Source of the DNA: a virus | Reading direction: 5' to 3' (one strand) | DNA length: 37,408 nucleotides | IMG/VR virus record: IMGVR_UViG_3300042691_010121 | Coordinates: 1 to 37,408 of that record | Shown: positions 8,631-15,920 of the stretch, piece by piece | Layout: every line of letters starts with the position of its first letter | How positions within the stretch are numbered: the stretch's first letter is position 1 | Notes under the pieces: generated by a model | The model's database searches: none | Seen by the model: the letters and a program-made list of their open reading frames with translations, nothing else | Told to the model about the DNA's origin: nothing | Program-made: the position numbers and the translations under genes

Positions 8631-9050
8631 CTAGAGTTCCTTGGCGACGGTGACGGAGAAAAACTCGTAGCCTTGGGGCTTGAGCACCCGCTCCCACCCC
8701 TTTTGGCCCTCCACGATCATCTTGGTGCAGCCGATCATGCGGGCCATCGCCTCGATGCCGGGCGCCAGGGCTACAATCTCGGCAAGGTCGCCACACGCCC
8801 AAAGCACCTGCATGGCCTTGGCCCCGCCAGGATAATCCTGCGGCTCAGCCACCACTGCCGCATCCTTGCCCGCAAACAGGAACGCCCGGCGCGTGGCTAT
8901 GCGCTGCTCAAGGTCATCAATCGTGTAGAGGCTGGCGTCGTCCATCGCCTCGGCGAAGCGCGACTTGAACCGCGCCCACTGTGTGAGCATCGGGTTTTCG
9001 TCCCGCGCCAGACGGTGAACGGTGTCGTCTTGGGGGTGAGCCAGGGTCAT
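8631..9050 (-). CDS. GNAT-like phage protein (139 aa)
   Basis: The C-terminal half looks like a GNAT acetyltransferase fold that has lost part of its acetyl-CoA loop: a strand (AMQVLWACGDLAEIVAL), a helix with Gly, and the closing 'GQKGWERVLKPQGYEFFSVTVAKEL' pattern of acetyltransferase C-termini. Short proteins like this occur beside head-tail and internal protein genes in T7-like and N4-gp56-type phages, where they are thought to be virion or assembly proteins rather than active enzymes. The canonical Q/RxxGxG/A motif is not obvious, so catalysis is doubtful. The ATG overlaps the stop of the gp10-like gene (ATGA), and the S74 gene follows after three bases. Confidence 0.55.
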   Translation of the reverse strand: MTLAHPQDDTVHRLARDENPMLTQWARFKSRFAEAMDDASLYTIDDLEQRIATRRAFLFAGKDAAVVAEPQDYPGGAKAMQVLWACGDLAEIVALAPGIEAMARMIGCTKMIVEGQKGWERVLKPQGYEFFSVTVAKEL

Positions 9051-10561
9051 CGTTGGCCTGCCGTTTCAATTTCAAAGGTGTCGCGTCCCCAGCGCGCCGA
9101 AGCGGGGCTGGCGTTCCATTCGTCGCGGATACGCATGACGCGCCCGGTTGCCCGGAAGTCCTTGTGGCGACGGTTCGGCGTGAGCGCGTAAGGCCCCTTG
9201 GTCCGAATGACCGTGTCCTGCGGATAAAGCCGGGTCTTCAGGTAGCGGTTGATGGTCCCGGCCTGGCCCTTGAAGTCCGGCCAGCACCCTTGAACCTGCA
9301 TAAGGTCCGTTGCGTCCCCGAGCACGAAGTCGGCGGTTTCCAGGAAGCCGGACAGAAAGCCGCCGTCCGCCGTCGTGCCGCGTTCCTGCCAGTAGAGGTT
9401 GCCCCCAAAAGTCACGCCCACCGGGTCAGCGGAGGGGTTGGCGTCGGAATAGGCCGTGCGGGGCTGGCTGGCGTCGGTTGACCAGTTGCCATCGGAATCC
9501 ATCGCCACCGAGCGGCTGATCTCGTAGCCGTCGCGGCTGTCAGCGTAGAACCACCGGATCTCCCGATAGCGGCTGACCGTGGTCCCGACGATCTTGTCAT
9601 TCTGACCGACCGCCAGGTTGGCGGCGAAGTCGGTCTGGATCGGGCAAGGCATCGGAACCGGAGCCCCGCCGATGGTCGCCGCGTAGAATTGACCGCCGGG
9701 GCTGATCCACTTGGCGACCTGACCGTCAATGATGACCGCGTTCGGCCCGATGGCGCCGCAGTCCTCGCCCTGACGCTCAAAGCGCCACGTCTCTTCCGGG
9801 GCGCCAATGAACGTCCCGAGGTAGAACGCCGCGTCGGTCCAAACCATCATGTAAGGCCCGACCATGGCCCCGCAGACGATGCGTGAGCCGCTATCGAGCG
9901 CGTACTCAAAGGCGTTGTTGGCGGTCGTCGGGGTCCAGTCGGTCAGGTCTTCGATGTCCGACCCGCGAATGACCATGGGATCAATGTCGCCACCGCCAAT
10001 CGGCGTGCAGCCGAGCGCGATCACCTGCCGGGTCGGCGTCACCAGCATGAACACGCATTGAGCCGGGGCGTTGGTCACCGGGGCGGCAATGACCGCCGTG
10101 TTGTTCGACCATTGCCAGATGCCTTGTTCACGGGCGTTGGCGATCAGGCTTTGACCGTAGAGCCCGAAGCTCCACGTCATCGGAAACACCGGATCGGACG
10201 TGGCCTCGCCGTAAGGTCCGGTTCCGTAGGTCGAGGTTCCGTAGCCCGCGCTTGCCGCGCCGTCGATGTTGCCGGCCACGAACGCAGACGGCGTGATGTT
10301 GAACACCTCGCCGCCATAGTAGACGTCGAGGCCATTATGCCGACCGAGCGCGATGTTGAGGTTTCCGGCGTTGTCGGTCCATTGCAGGACCGTGCGGCAA
10401 ACCCCGGTCAGGGTGTCGGTGATGATGCTTTCAAAGCCGCCGAGCTGCTGCCAGCCGCCATCGTAGCACCGGGCGCCGGAGCAGGCGAAAACGCGCCCTT
10501 CCGACACGAATGTCGTATCGTTCGACACGAGCCCAGGTGGGTAGGTGATGGGGAAATTCAC
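9047..10561 (-). CDS. Packaged-DNA stabilisation / tail hub protein, P22 gp10-like (504 aa)
   Basis: This is a Trp/Gly/Tyr-rich beta protein with repeated aromatic blades (for example GIWQWSNNTAVIAAPV, MMVWTDAAFYLGTF, IRWFYADSRDGYEISRS). That pattern fits the propeller-like head-closure proteins known as P22 gp10 or 'packaged DNA stabilisation protein', which follow the adaptor and plug the portal in short-tailed phages. It begins at a GTG on 10561, with AGGTAAGG upstream as ribosome site. It is the first gene after a 106-base gap holding a late-promoter candidate, so it probably heads its own transcript. Family placement is by appearance and context. Confidence 0.68.
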   Translation of the reverse strand: MNFPITYPPGLVSNDTTFVSEGRVFACSGARCYDGGWQQLGGFESIITDTLTGVCRTVLQWTDNAGNLNIALGRHNGLDVYYGGEVFNITPSAFVAGNIDGAASAGYGTSTYGTGPYGEATSDPVFPMTWSFGLYGQSLIANAREQGIWQWSNNTAVIAAPVTNAPAQCVFMLVTPTRQVIALGCTPIGGGDIDPMVIRGSDIEDLTDWTPTTANNAFEYALDSGSRIVCGAMVGPYMMVWTDAAFYLGTFIGAPEETWRFERQGEDCGAIGPNAVIIDGQVAKWISPGGQFYAATIGGAPVPMPCPIQTDFAANLAVGQNDKIVGTTVSRYREIRWFYADSRDGYEISRSVAMDSDGNWSTDASQPRTAYSDANPSADPVGVTFGGNLYWQERGTTADGGFLSGFLETADFVLGDATDLMQVQGCWPDFKGQAGTINRYLKTRLYPQDTVIRTKGPYALTPNRRHKDFRATGRVMRIRDEWNASPASARWGRDTFEIETAGQR

Positions 10562-10587
10562 GGCCTTACCTGCTGTCGCGCGCAGGC

Positions 10588-10672
10588 CCGTGCCGTGGGC
10601 TAGTCGAGGCGGAACTTACCCCTCCCGCGAGGGTAGCCAATCGCGTGACGCGGTTCGTTTACGGATGTCAAG
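10588..10672 (-). promoter_or_regulatory. Leader of the gp10-like gene: late-promoter element plus shared 28-bp block
   Basis: Read leftward, the element CTTGACATCCGTAAACGAA (10672-10654) overlaps the stop codon of the upstream membrane protein gene. About 40 bases later comes a 28-base block (10615-10588) that matches the block ahead of the capsid gene at 25 of 28 positions (core on the + strand: CCGTGCCGTGG, then TCGAGGCG). Between them lies an imperfect hairpin (10617-10635; arms TACCCTC and GAGGGGTA with one bulged base). TTGACA has the form of a -35 box, but no good -10 lies 17 bases away (TCACGC). I infer a leftward late promoter with a structured leader. Confidence 0.5.
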
Positions 10673-11180
10673 CCAACATTGAGGCCAGAGCGGCTAGTCC
10701 GAACGCCGCACCTCGTGCGAGTTCAACCGTCGCGTTCTCGTCGCCGATGCCGCGCCCGGCCTTGATCGCAGCGGCTTCCTTGGCCCCGTACCATGCCGCC
10801 AGGATGGTCGCCGCAAGACCGAACGCCACGAACGGAGCCGCCGCAATCAACGGCTTGTCGGCCCAATAGGCGGCGAGCATGACCAGCGGCGCCACGAGCG
10901 CATGACGCACGAACGTCGCCAGGTAGCCTTCGCCGTCCTTGGGTGTCATCGAGGCGGACGGGATCACATCCCATGCCGGCGTGCGCCAGATCAGCCATGC
11001 AAGCGCCAGGAGCGCCCCGAAAGGCCCCGCCGCGACCCACCCAAGGCCCGCGCACCCAAGGGCCGCCCACGCCACGCCACGGCCCGGCAGGCGGTCGTCC
11101 AGCTTCGGCCAGCCGCCACCCGCGAACCGATCCGCGAGCGCGTAGGCGATGGGAAGGGCGAAGGCGGTTTCGGGGATCAT
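10668..11180 (-). CDS. Integral membrane protein (170 aa)
   Basis: Four or five hydrophobic segments are visible: residues 5-16, about 34-67 (AWAALGCAGLGWVAAGPFGA, then LLALAWLIW), 92-105 (LVAPLVMLAAYW), 110-130 (IAAAPFVAFGLAATILAAWY) and 155-169. Basic residues cluster in the loops. Small multi-spanning proteins of this type occur next to fibre genes in many phages of GC-rich hosts and have no agreed function; superinfection exclusion or lysis timing are possibilities. The ATG overlaps the stop of the glycine-rich gene (ATGA). Its own stop lies inside the late-promoter element that serves the next gene, so transcript ends and starts overlap here. Confidence 0.6.
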   Translation of the reverse strand: MIPETAFALPIAYALADRFAGGGWPKLDDRLPGRGVAWAALGCAGLGWVAAGPFGALLALAWLIWRTPAWDVIPSASMTPKDGEGYLATFVRHALVAPLVMLAAYWADKPLIAAAPFVAFGLAATILAAWYGAKEAAAIKAGRGIGDENATVELARGAAFGLAALASMLA

Positions 11181-11944
11181 GCGCGCACAATCACAGCGAC
11201 CAGCAAGCCGTCGCGCCCGTTGCCGCCGTTAAGCGCGCCCGTGCCGCCCATGCCGCCGCCACCACCGCCGTACAGAACACCGTTGCCACCACTGCCGGAC
11301 GCAGCCCCGGTGCCGCCCGCGCCCGGACTGCCTAGGCCCGTGGGGAAGCGGGAATCTGCCGCGCCACCACCACCGCCGCCAGCCGTATTGTCACCCCCGT
11401 CGCTGCCGGGTCCACCCGTTGATGCGCCCGCCGCACCACCGGCACCAGCCACACCGCCCGCGCCGGTCGTGTTGCCGCCGCGTCCGCCGCTGAAGTTACG
11501 CAGGCCGCCCGATGCCGTTCCGCCGACCCCACCGGATTGCGCGCCCGTGCCACCAGCCGGACCGCCCAAACCACCTCCAGCCGAAACCACAGCCCCGGTC
11601 GGAAGCGTTATAGTTGTCGCGCCCCCAGCCGGACCCGCGCCGCCACCGCCCGCGCCACCGGCCCCGATTGAGTACGAAAAAGACTGGCCGGGAGTGAGTG
11701 TGAACGTCGTGTAAGAGGCCGCACCACCCCCGCCGCCTGGGGCGTAGTTCGTGCCGCCGCTTGATCCGCCTCCAGCCCCACCCCCGCCAACGAGATAGCA
11801 GAACACCCGGCAGGCGCTTGCTGCCGTGATTGTGCCCGTGCCAGACGTGTAGGCGGTCGCGCTGATGGGCTCGGAGGGCGCCAGCGCCTTCCGCCCATCC
11901 ATTCCCTGCGCTACGAGCCCACGGAGAGGCTGACCGGCGGTCAT
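11177..11944 (-). CDS. Glycine-rich fibre or adhesin-like protein (255 aa)
   Basis: After a short head (MTAGQPLRGLVAQG, then an ISATAYTSGTGTITA strand and CRVFCYLVGGGG), the protein is dominated by Gly, Ala and Ser. A run of GGxGG/GGAGG motifs stretches from residue ~52 to ~250, interrupted by short hydrophobic strands (TFTLTPGQSFSYSIG, ATTITLPTGAVVSAGGG), and it ends in LLVAVIVRA. Phage adhesins with such sequence can pack as polyglycine type II helices, as in the Salmonella phage S16 gp38 tip. Here it is one of a set of fibre-like genes between the adaptor and gp10-like genes. A distal host-recognition tip is the best guess; the exact match to gp38 is not shown. Confidence 0.65.
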   Translation of the reverse strand: MTAGQPLRGLVAQGMDGRKALAPSEPISATAYTSGTGTITAASACRVFCYLVGGGGAGGGSSGGTNYAPGGGGGAASYTTFTLTPGQSFSYSIGAGGAGGGGAGPAGGATTITLPTGAVVSAGGGLGGPAGGTGAQSGGVGGTASGGLRNFSGGRGGNTTGAGGVAGAGGAAGASTGGPGSDGGDNTAGGGGGGAADSRFPTGLGSPGAGGTGAASGSGGNGVLYGGGGGGMGGTGALNGGNGRDGLLVAVIVRA

Positions 11945-12363
11945 CAGTAGTTCGCAGCCTCTATGATCACGTTGATGCTCACCGACTGGCCTTGCGCCAT
12001 GTAGATGCGCTCGTTCGGGGCCAGGATCAGCGGGTTATCGTCCGAATAGCCGAAGTCCGTGGTCGGGGCTTCGGTGTTCTGCGCCATCGTATAGGTCGCC
12101 ATGAGCGCGCTATCGGCAAAGAACTTCGACGCCCCCGCCGTGGCGTTGTCGCGGAACAACTGCACCTGATTGGCGGTTGAGACCGTGGCGCACGGGATGG
12201 CCTGCACCTTCGTGATCCGCGCGCCATTGGCCCCCGCCGTAAACGCCAGCACCGTGTTTGTCGGGCTGGTCGTGTAGGTGGAGTTGGTCGCGCCCGAGGG
12301 CAGGTTGATTTGAGACGACGCCGGACCCTGCGGCGTGATGATGCTGTTCGGAGTCACAGCCAT
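11944..12363 (-). CDS. Small fibre-associated structural protein (139 aa), paralogue-like
   Basis: This Thr/Ala/Asn-rich beta protein ends with 'NPLILAPNERIYMAQGQSVS' followed by VNVIIEAANY-like sequence. The end strongly resembles the C-terminus of the 216-aa gene at 13285-13935 (YPIILAQNEGINIMN to NLEVAEATAY), so the two seem related by duplication. The sequence looks like a jelly-roll or beta-sandwich decoration of fibres or capsid. The ATG on 12363 follows the stop of the 108-aa gene by two bases, and the stop overlaps the next ATG (TGATG). No catalytic motif is visible. Confidence 0.6.
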   Translation of the reverse strand: MAVTPNSIITPQGPASSQINLPSGATNSTYTTSPTNTVLAFTAGANGARITKVQAIPCATVSTANQVQLFRDNATAGASKFFADSALMATYTMAQNTEAPTTDFGYSDDNPLILAPNERIYMAQGQSVSINVIIEAANY

Positions 12364-12365
12364 GA

Positions 12366-12692
12366 CTAACCCTCCTGCGGCGAGAGCGCCGCGATTTCAG
12401 CTTCCAGACCAACAATGATGTCCGCTTGCAGCGCGATAGCCGCGTGCGCTTGAGCCAGAGACGCCTTTAGGGACGCCGCCGTTGTGGCCGCGCCCGCGCG
12501 TTCGCTATCAAGCAACGCCTGAAACGCCGCCAGCGTCGTGCACTCGTAGGTCACGGGCGGGCCATCCGGCAGACCGACCGCCGACGCGCGCCAGCCGTCC
12601 GCCTCCGCAGGCGCCTCATTGCCCGCCGAGAACATGAAACCATTCGGATGGTCCCAGCGGTAGAACAGGGTGTCGGTTTCGAGCGCGGCCAT
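12366..12692 (-). CDS. Small protein with C-terminal coiled coil (108 aa)
   Basis: The first ~55 residues are a small mixed domain (FYRWDHPNGFMFSAG, then DGWRASAVG). Residues ~60-105 form an Ala-rich helix with heptad repeats (AASLKASLAQAHAAIALQAD, then IIVGLEAEIAALS). The position directly after fibre genes resembles phage fibre-assembly chaperones of the Tfa or DUF4376 kind, which also end in helices, but no diagnostic motif is seen. Its ATG overlaps the upstream stop (TGATG). It could equally be a structural linker. Confidence 0.5.
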   Translation of the reverse strand: MAALETDTLFYRWDHPNGFMFSAGNEAPAEADGWRASAVGLPDGPPVTYECTTLAAFQALLDSERAGAATTAASLKASLAQAHAAIALQADIIVGLEAEIAALSPQEG

Positions 12693-13285
12693 CAGAGGCT
12701 CACCGCCAGCGCGATTTGCGTTCCAAGAATCTTGGTCGAGTAGTCCGAAAGCTGGAGCGCGCTAATCGTGTCCCAATACGGGATGGTTCCGTTGTTGGTC
12801 AGGAACTTGCCGTTGTTCCCGATGGGGCTCGGTACGTCGCCGCCAGGCCCGCCCGCCACCACCGAAGCGATGTAAGCCTTCCACGACAGACCCCCGACGC
12901 CCGGCGTCGTCCAGTCGGTCCCGTCGCACTGAATGTCAATGATGTCGCCATCATCAATGGCGACCGTGGTCCCGCCCGCCGTGAAGGTCGCAATCTTCCC
13001 GGTCGCGTTCCAGACCCGGTAGAGCTTGGAGACGTTCGGCGTGGTGACCGTGAAGTTAGCGGCAGGCGAGCCGGTCAGCTTGATAAACGCCCGGCGCGAC
13101 TGGTCCGTCTGGCCGTTCAGCGCCGTCAACGTCGTGTCGCCGGTGATCGGCACCGCGACGTAGCCCGCGACGCCTTCGTCGATCATGGCGATGGCTTCAG
13201 CGTTGAGCTTCGCGCCCCAAAGGTTGAGGTTGTCGCCCGTACCTTGGAGATTGAGCCGCAGGGATGGAGACCATGAAGAAGCCAT
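12692..13285 (-). CDS. Fibre-like protein (197 aa)
   Basis: The N-terminus (SSWSPSLRLNLQGTGDNLNL, then WGAKLNAEAIAMIDEG) is a pattern commonly found in phage tail-fibre proteins, where it pairs with repeats that bind a virion base. The middle is beta-rich (ALNGQTDQSRRAFIKLTGSP, VTTPNVSKLYRVWNATGK). The C-terminus is typical of fibre tips (GNNGKFLTNNGTIPYWDTI). It belongs to a run of fibre or decoration genes that overlap by TGATG junctions. It is likely trimeric and surface-exposed; receptor specificity cannot be read from sequence. Confidence 0.65.
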   Translation of the reverse strand: MASSWSPSLRLNLQGTGDNLNLWGAKLNAEAIAMIDEGVAGYVAVPITGDTTLTALNGQTDQSRRAFIKLTGSPAANFTVTTPNVSKLYRVWNATGKIATFTAGGTTVAIDDGDIIDIQCDGTDWTTPGVGGLSWKAYIASVVAGGPGGDVPSPIGNNGKFLTNNGTIPYWDTISALQLSDYSTKILGTQIALAVSL

Positions 13286-13935
13286 CAGTAAGCTGTCGCC
13301 TCCGCCACTTCGAGGTTGACGTAGAGCGTCCCAACACCCGCCGCGCCCATGGCGGTCAGGTTCATGATGTTGATGCCCTCGTTCTGAGCCAGGATGATCG
13401 GGTAGTCCCCGGCGTCGTCGCTGAAGAGGTTGCTCAGGGCCGGGGCAATCACCACGCCCGTTGTCGTGGTCGGAGCGAAGCCGCCCACCACCCCGAGGTC
13501 ATTGGTGTCCAGCGTCTTCGTGCCGGCGGTCAACGCAGCCGCCGCCGAGATGCGGCAATCCACGCTGGTGAGCGTGCCAAGCGACGTGCGGACCTTGCAG
13601 TTGTTGCCGGTGAGCGCGATGGCGTTGCCGACCGTGTCCGACGCCGTGAACGCCCGCGCCACCTTGAGGCCGTAGTTTAGCTGTTGGCCGGTCGTGAAGC
13701 CGGTCGTGGTGACGAAGCCCACGCCCACCCGGCGCACAATCAGCAGGTTTGCGGAAATGTTCCGCAGCGAGAACACCGCCGCGTTGGCCGCAACGCCCGT
13801 CAGGTTTCCCGAGACCGCCCCGACCGTCAGCCAGGATGTCACCTCGGGAGGCCGCAGCGTCATGCGGAGGGCGTCCATCGTCGGATCGGCGGCCACAACC
13901 GTTGATCCGTCCTGACCTAGAAGCTGAATCGCCAT
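13285..13935 (-). CDS. Structural protein (216 aa), related to the 139-aa gene
   Basis: This is a Thr/Ala/Gly/Val-rich beta protein with alternating strands (TSWLTVGAVSGNLTGVAANA, RRVGVGFVTTTGFTTGQQLN). Its C-terminal ~40 residues share a pattern with the 139-aa gene at 11944 (I/LILA.NE.I then a final V.V.A..Y), which suggests duplication within the fibre block. The start is the ATG on 13935, directly at the TAG of the previous gene. The role is most likely in the virion, as fibre or collar decoration; no enzyme motif is present. Confidence 0.6.
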   Translation of the reverse strand: MAIQLLGQDGSTVVAADPTMDALRMTLRPPEVTSWLTVGAVSGNLTGVAANAAVFSLRNISANLLIVRRVGVGFVTTTGFTTGQQLNYGLKVARAFTASDTVGNAIALTGNNCKVRTSLGTLTSVDCRISAAAALTAGTKTLDTNDLGVVGGFAPTTTTGVVIAPALSNLFSDDAGDYPIILAQNEGINIMNLTAMGAAGVGTLYVNLEVAEATAY

Positions 13936-14856
13936 CTATGCCATCCGATGCCAAGCCACATTCCAAGAGCCGCGCAAGGCGACGTTCCCGGTACGGGCGC
14001 GAATGTTGAAGCCGACACCGGCCACGATGTCCCCGGCCATCACGATCAGTTCCTCGGCCAAATGCTCATCAGCGGTGTGATCTGCGCTCGCCATCGCCAG
14101 AACCGATGCCAGGATTACCGACGACACACCGACCGACGCGTCAGCCACCGCCACCGATGCGTCAGAGGCCCCGCCGGCGCCGAAGTTGACCACCGCCACG
14201 CCCGCCGTTCCGGGCCGCAGCGTCGTGCCGCTCATCTCAAGGCCAGCGCCGAGGCTGATCTCTTGCGGGTCACCTGAGCCTGCCCCAGCGCCGCGTCCGA
14301 CCAACCGGGAAGCCGCCGAGACGTCCTGCATCTTGGCGTAGGTGACCGCGTTGTTGGCGATGGTCAGGTTCAGCGTGAAGTCCGCCGAGCCGTCGAACGC
14401 CACCGAGCCCGTCGCATCCGTGCCGAGCGTCAGCGTGCGCGCCGTTGTCCAGGCCAGAGCCGAGCCCACACCCACAATCGAAACGGGCGCCGTAGCGGTC
14501 GGAGCCGCAGAACCACCGGAGAAGTTCGCCAGGATCCGTTGATTGGCAATCGAGGCGAGGCTAATCGTCCCCGACGTGGTGATGGCGCCGCCGGTCAGGC
14601 CCGCGCCGGTCGCCACGCTGGTGACCGTGCCGCTCCCACCACCGCCGCCCCCGAGATCCACCCACGCCACGCCGTCCGAGCCTTTGAACTCGTCCGTGTC
14701 CGGCGTGTAAATCAGGCACCCTTCATAAAGCGCGACGTCCGGCAGATCGCCGCTGTCGAACCGGGGCAGCATGATCGGAACCCTCGGCACACGCCGGACG
14801 AAGTCCTGCTCGATCAGGCGGGAGAGTTGCGGGTCGAGGCTTGAGCCGTAATTCAT
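13936..14856 (-). CDS. Tail fibre-like protein (306 aa)
   Basis: I chose the ATG on 14856 (MNYGSSLDPQLSRLIEQDFV) because it overlaps the adaptor stop (ATGA); longer frames would run into the adaptor. The N-terminus binds the theme 'PDVALYEGCLIYTPDTDEFK', followed by DGVAWVDLGGGGGGSG. The middle has the phage-fibre repeat style (VTSVATGAGLTGGAITTSGT, ANNAVTYAKMQDVSAASRLV). The C-terminus is a compact strand-rich tip (GFNIRARTGNVALRGSWNVA). These are the marks of trimeric tail fibres. It lies right after the head-tail adaptor, a common place for the fibre that attaches to the portal complex. Confidence 0.72.
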   Translation of the reverse strand: MNYGSSLDPQLSRLIEQDFVRRVPRVPIMLPRFDSGDLPDVALYEGCLIYTPDTDEFKGSDGVAWVDLGGGGGGSGTVTSVATGAGLTGGAITTSGTISLASIANQRILANFSGGSAAPTATAPVSIVGVGSALAWTTARTLTLGTDATGSVAFDGSADFTLNLTIANNAVTYAKMQDVSAASRLVGRGAGAGSGDPQEISLGAGLEMSGTTLRPGTAGVAVVNFGAGGASDASVAVADASVGVSSVILASVLAMASADHTADEHLAEELIVMAGDIVAGVGFNIRARTGNVALRGSWNVAWHRMA

Positions 14857-15488
14857 GGCGACGGCCTCAGTCGGCCCGTGCCAAGCCTGCGGTTGGTCTC
14901 GCCCTTCAGGCGTCCGTACCACTGGCGCTCAGCGGCCTCCGCACGGCCATAGTCGGCGTCGGCTTTGAAGTAGTCGCGGAACAGGGTCATCCGCGCCCTG
15001 GCCGAAAGCAGGGGCGCCGCGTTGACCGTCCAGACGTTCGTTGACGCCGCGCTCGAATAGTCCAGGGCCGTCGCGTCCGCGATGTCCAGCCAAACGATGG
15101 TGTAGGCGTCATTCGGCGTCGGCCACCAACGGACCTGAGCCCCGAACTCGCAATAGTCGGTCGGCTGGCCGGAGAGAGGCGTGGTGTACATCCCCTCGAT
15201 CCACTCCATCGACCGCTTGTTGATGTCGTAGCGAACCCCGCCGATCAGCAAAAAAGGCACGTCGATGATGCGCGCCCCGGTCGGTCGGTTCGTATATTCG
15301 TTGGCCGCCGTGGTCGTGGACGTGGCCCGCGCCTCGTTCCACCACCACCGCTCCGCGGCGTAATACTCAATCGCGTCGGCAATCACCTGATCCAGCGCGT
15401 CGGCAAGTTCGTCCTCAAGGTCATCCCGGTTTGACTCCGAGATGATCCGCGTCCGAAGCCCGCCTAGCGTGGTTGGAAACGTCGCCAT
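14853..15488 (-). CDS. Head-tail adaptor, P22 gp4-like (211 aa)
   Basis: The N-terminus is a helical bundle opening with TTLGGLRTRIISESNRDDLE and continuing LADALDQVIADAIEYYAAER, followed by WWWNE. A beta region (ARIIDVPFLLIGGVRYDINK, MEWIEGMYTTPLSGQPTDYC) and a C-terminal helix pair (RARMTLFRDYFKADADYGRA) complete it. This layout, and the position after capsid and decoration genes, match phage adaptors of the P22 gp4 / 'gp6-like' group that extend the portal ring. A nine-pair hairpin precedes the gene. I see no transglycosylase active-site pattern, so only a structural role is claimed. Confidence 0.75.
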   Translation of the reverse strand: MATFPTTLGGLRTRIISESNRDDLEDELADALDQVIADAIEYYAAERWWWNEARATSTTTAANEYTNRPTGARIIDVPFLLIGGVRYDINKRSMEWIEGMYTTPLSGQPTDYCEFGAQVRWWPTPNDAYTIVWLDIADATALDYSSAASTNVWTVNAAPLLSARARMTLFRDYFKADADYGRAEAAERQWYGRLKGETNRRLGTGRLRPSP

Positions 15489-15496
15489 GCGAAGTC

Positions 15497-15518
15497 GGGG
15501 GCGACCGAAGCCGCCCCC
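15497..15518 (-). terminator. UUCG-capped hairpin between decoration and adaptor genes
   Basis: Read leftward, GGGGGCGGC pairs with GTCGCCCCC across a TTCG loop: nine pairs (one G-U) closed by C-G around UUCG, the very stable tetraloop. It lies three to four bases beyond the decoration gene stop region and before the adaptor start at 15488. There is no T-run after it, so it is not a textbook intrinsic terminator. It may stabilise the capsid message 3' end, or partly stop transcription and lower adaptor expression. Confidence 0.6.
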
Positions 15519-15524
15519 CTAGCC

Positions 15525-15908
15525 TCACGCATCCGGCGGGATGTAGGCGATGACCACCTGAGCCGCGCCAGCCGTCGCATCGCTGTTCTGGTCGGTGTAG
15601 GTCACGGTGATCGTGGTGTCAGCCGCAACGTATGTGCTGACCGCCTCGTCCAGCGCCGCGAAACCGACCGTCTGACCGGCCAGGTCCGTGGCGTACAGAT
15701 CCGCCGTGGCCGTGGTGCCGATGTCGATGAGGTCGGTCCCGGTGCCGTTGAAGGCGGTGTGGACGTTGAGCCCCGAGGCCGGCTTCAGGATGACCGAGCC
15801 GGCGGGCAGGCGCCCGACGTTCACAGCCACCCCACGGTCGGCGAAGGTGATGTCGCGGCGCAGATAGTGAACCATCTGCTGCGAATAACGGCGTGCCGTC
15901 AGTGCCAT
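15525..15908 (-). CDS. Capsid decoration-like protein (127 aa)
   Basis: This small beta-rich protein (AVNVGRLPAGSVILKPASGL, VSTYVAADTTITVTYTDQNS, AAQVVIAYIPPDA) directly follows the major capsid gene. A head decoration or stabilising protein at this place is usual in phages with N4-gp56-type capsids. The ATG on 15908 has a strong ribosome site (AAGGAG) eight bases upstream, in keeping with high expression. A stable hairpin lies just past its stop. The assignment rests on composition, size and position, not on a named domain. Confidence 0.68.
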   Translation of the reverse strand: MALTARRYSQQMVHYLRRDITFADRGVAVNVGRLPAGSVILKPASGLNVHTAFNGTGTDLIDIGTTATADLYATDLAGQTVGFAALDEAVSTYVAADTTITVTYTDQNSDATAGAAQVVIAYIPPDA

Positions 15909-15920
15909 GATCTTTGCTCC

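Noticed and set aside
11602-11714. Pro-rich rightward frame opposite the glycine-rich protein
   Set aside because: Poly-Pro is simply the reverse reading of GGN glycine codons, so it is an artefact.
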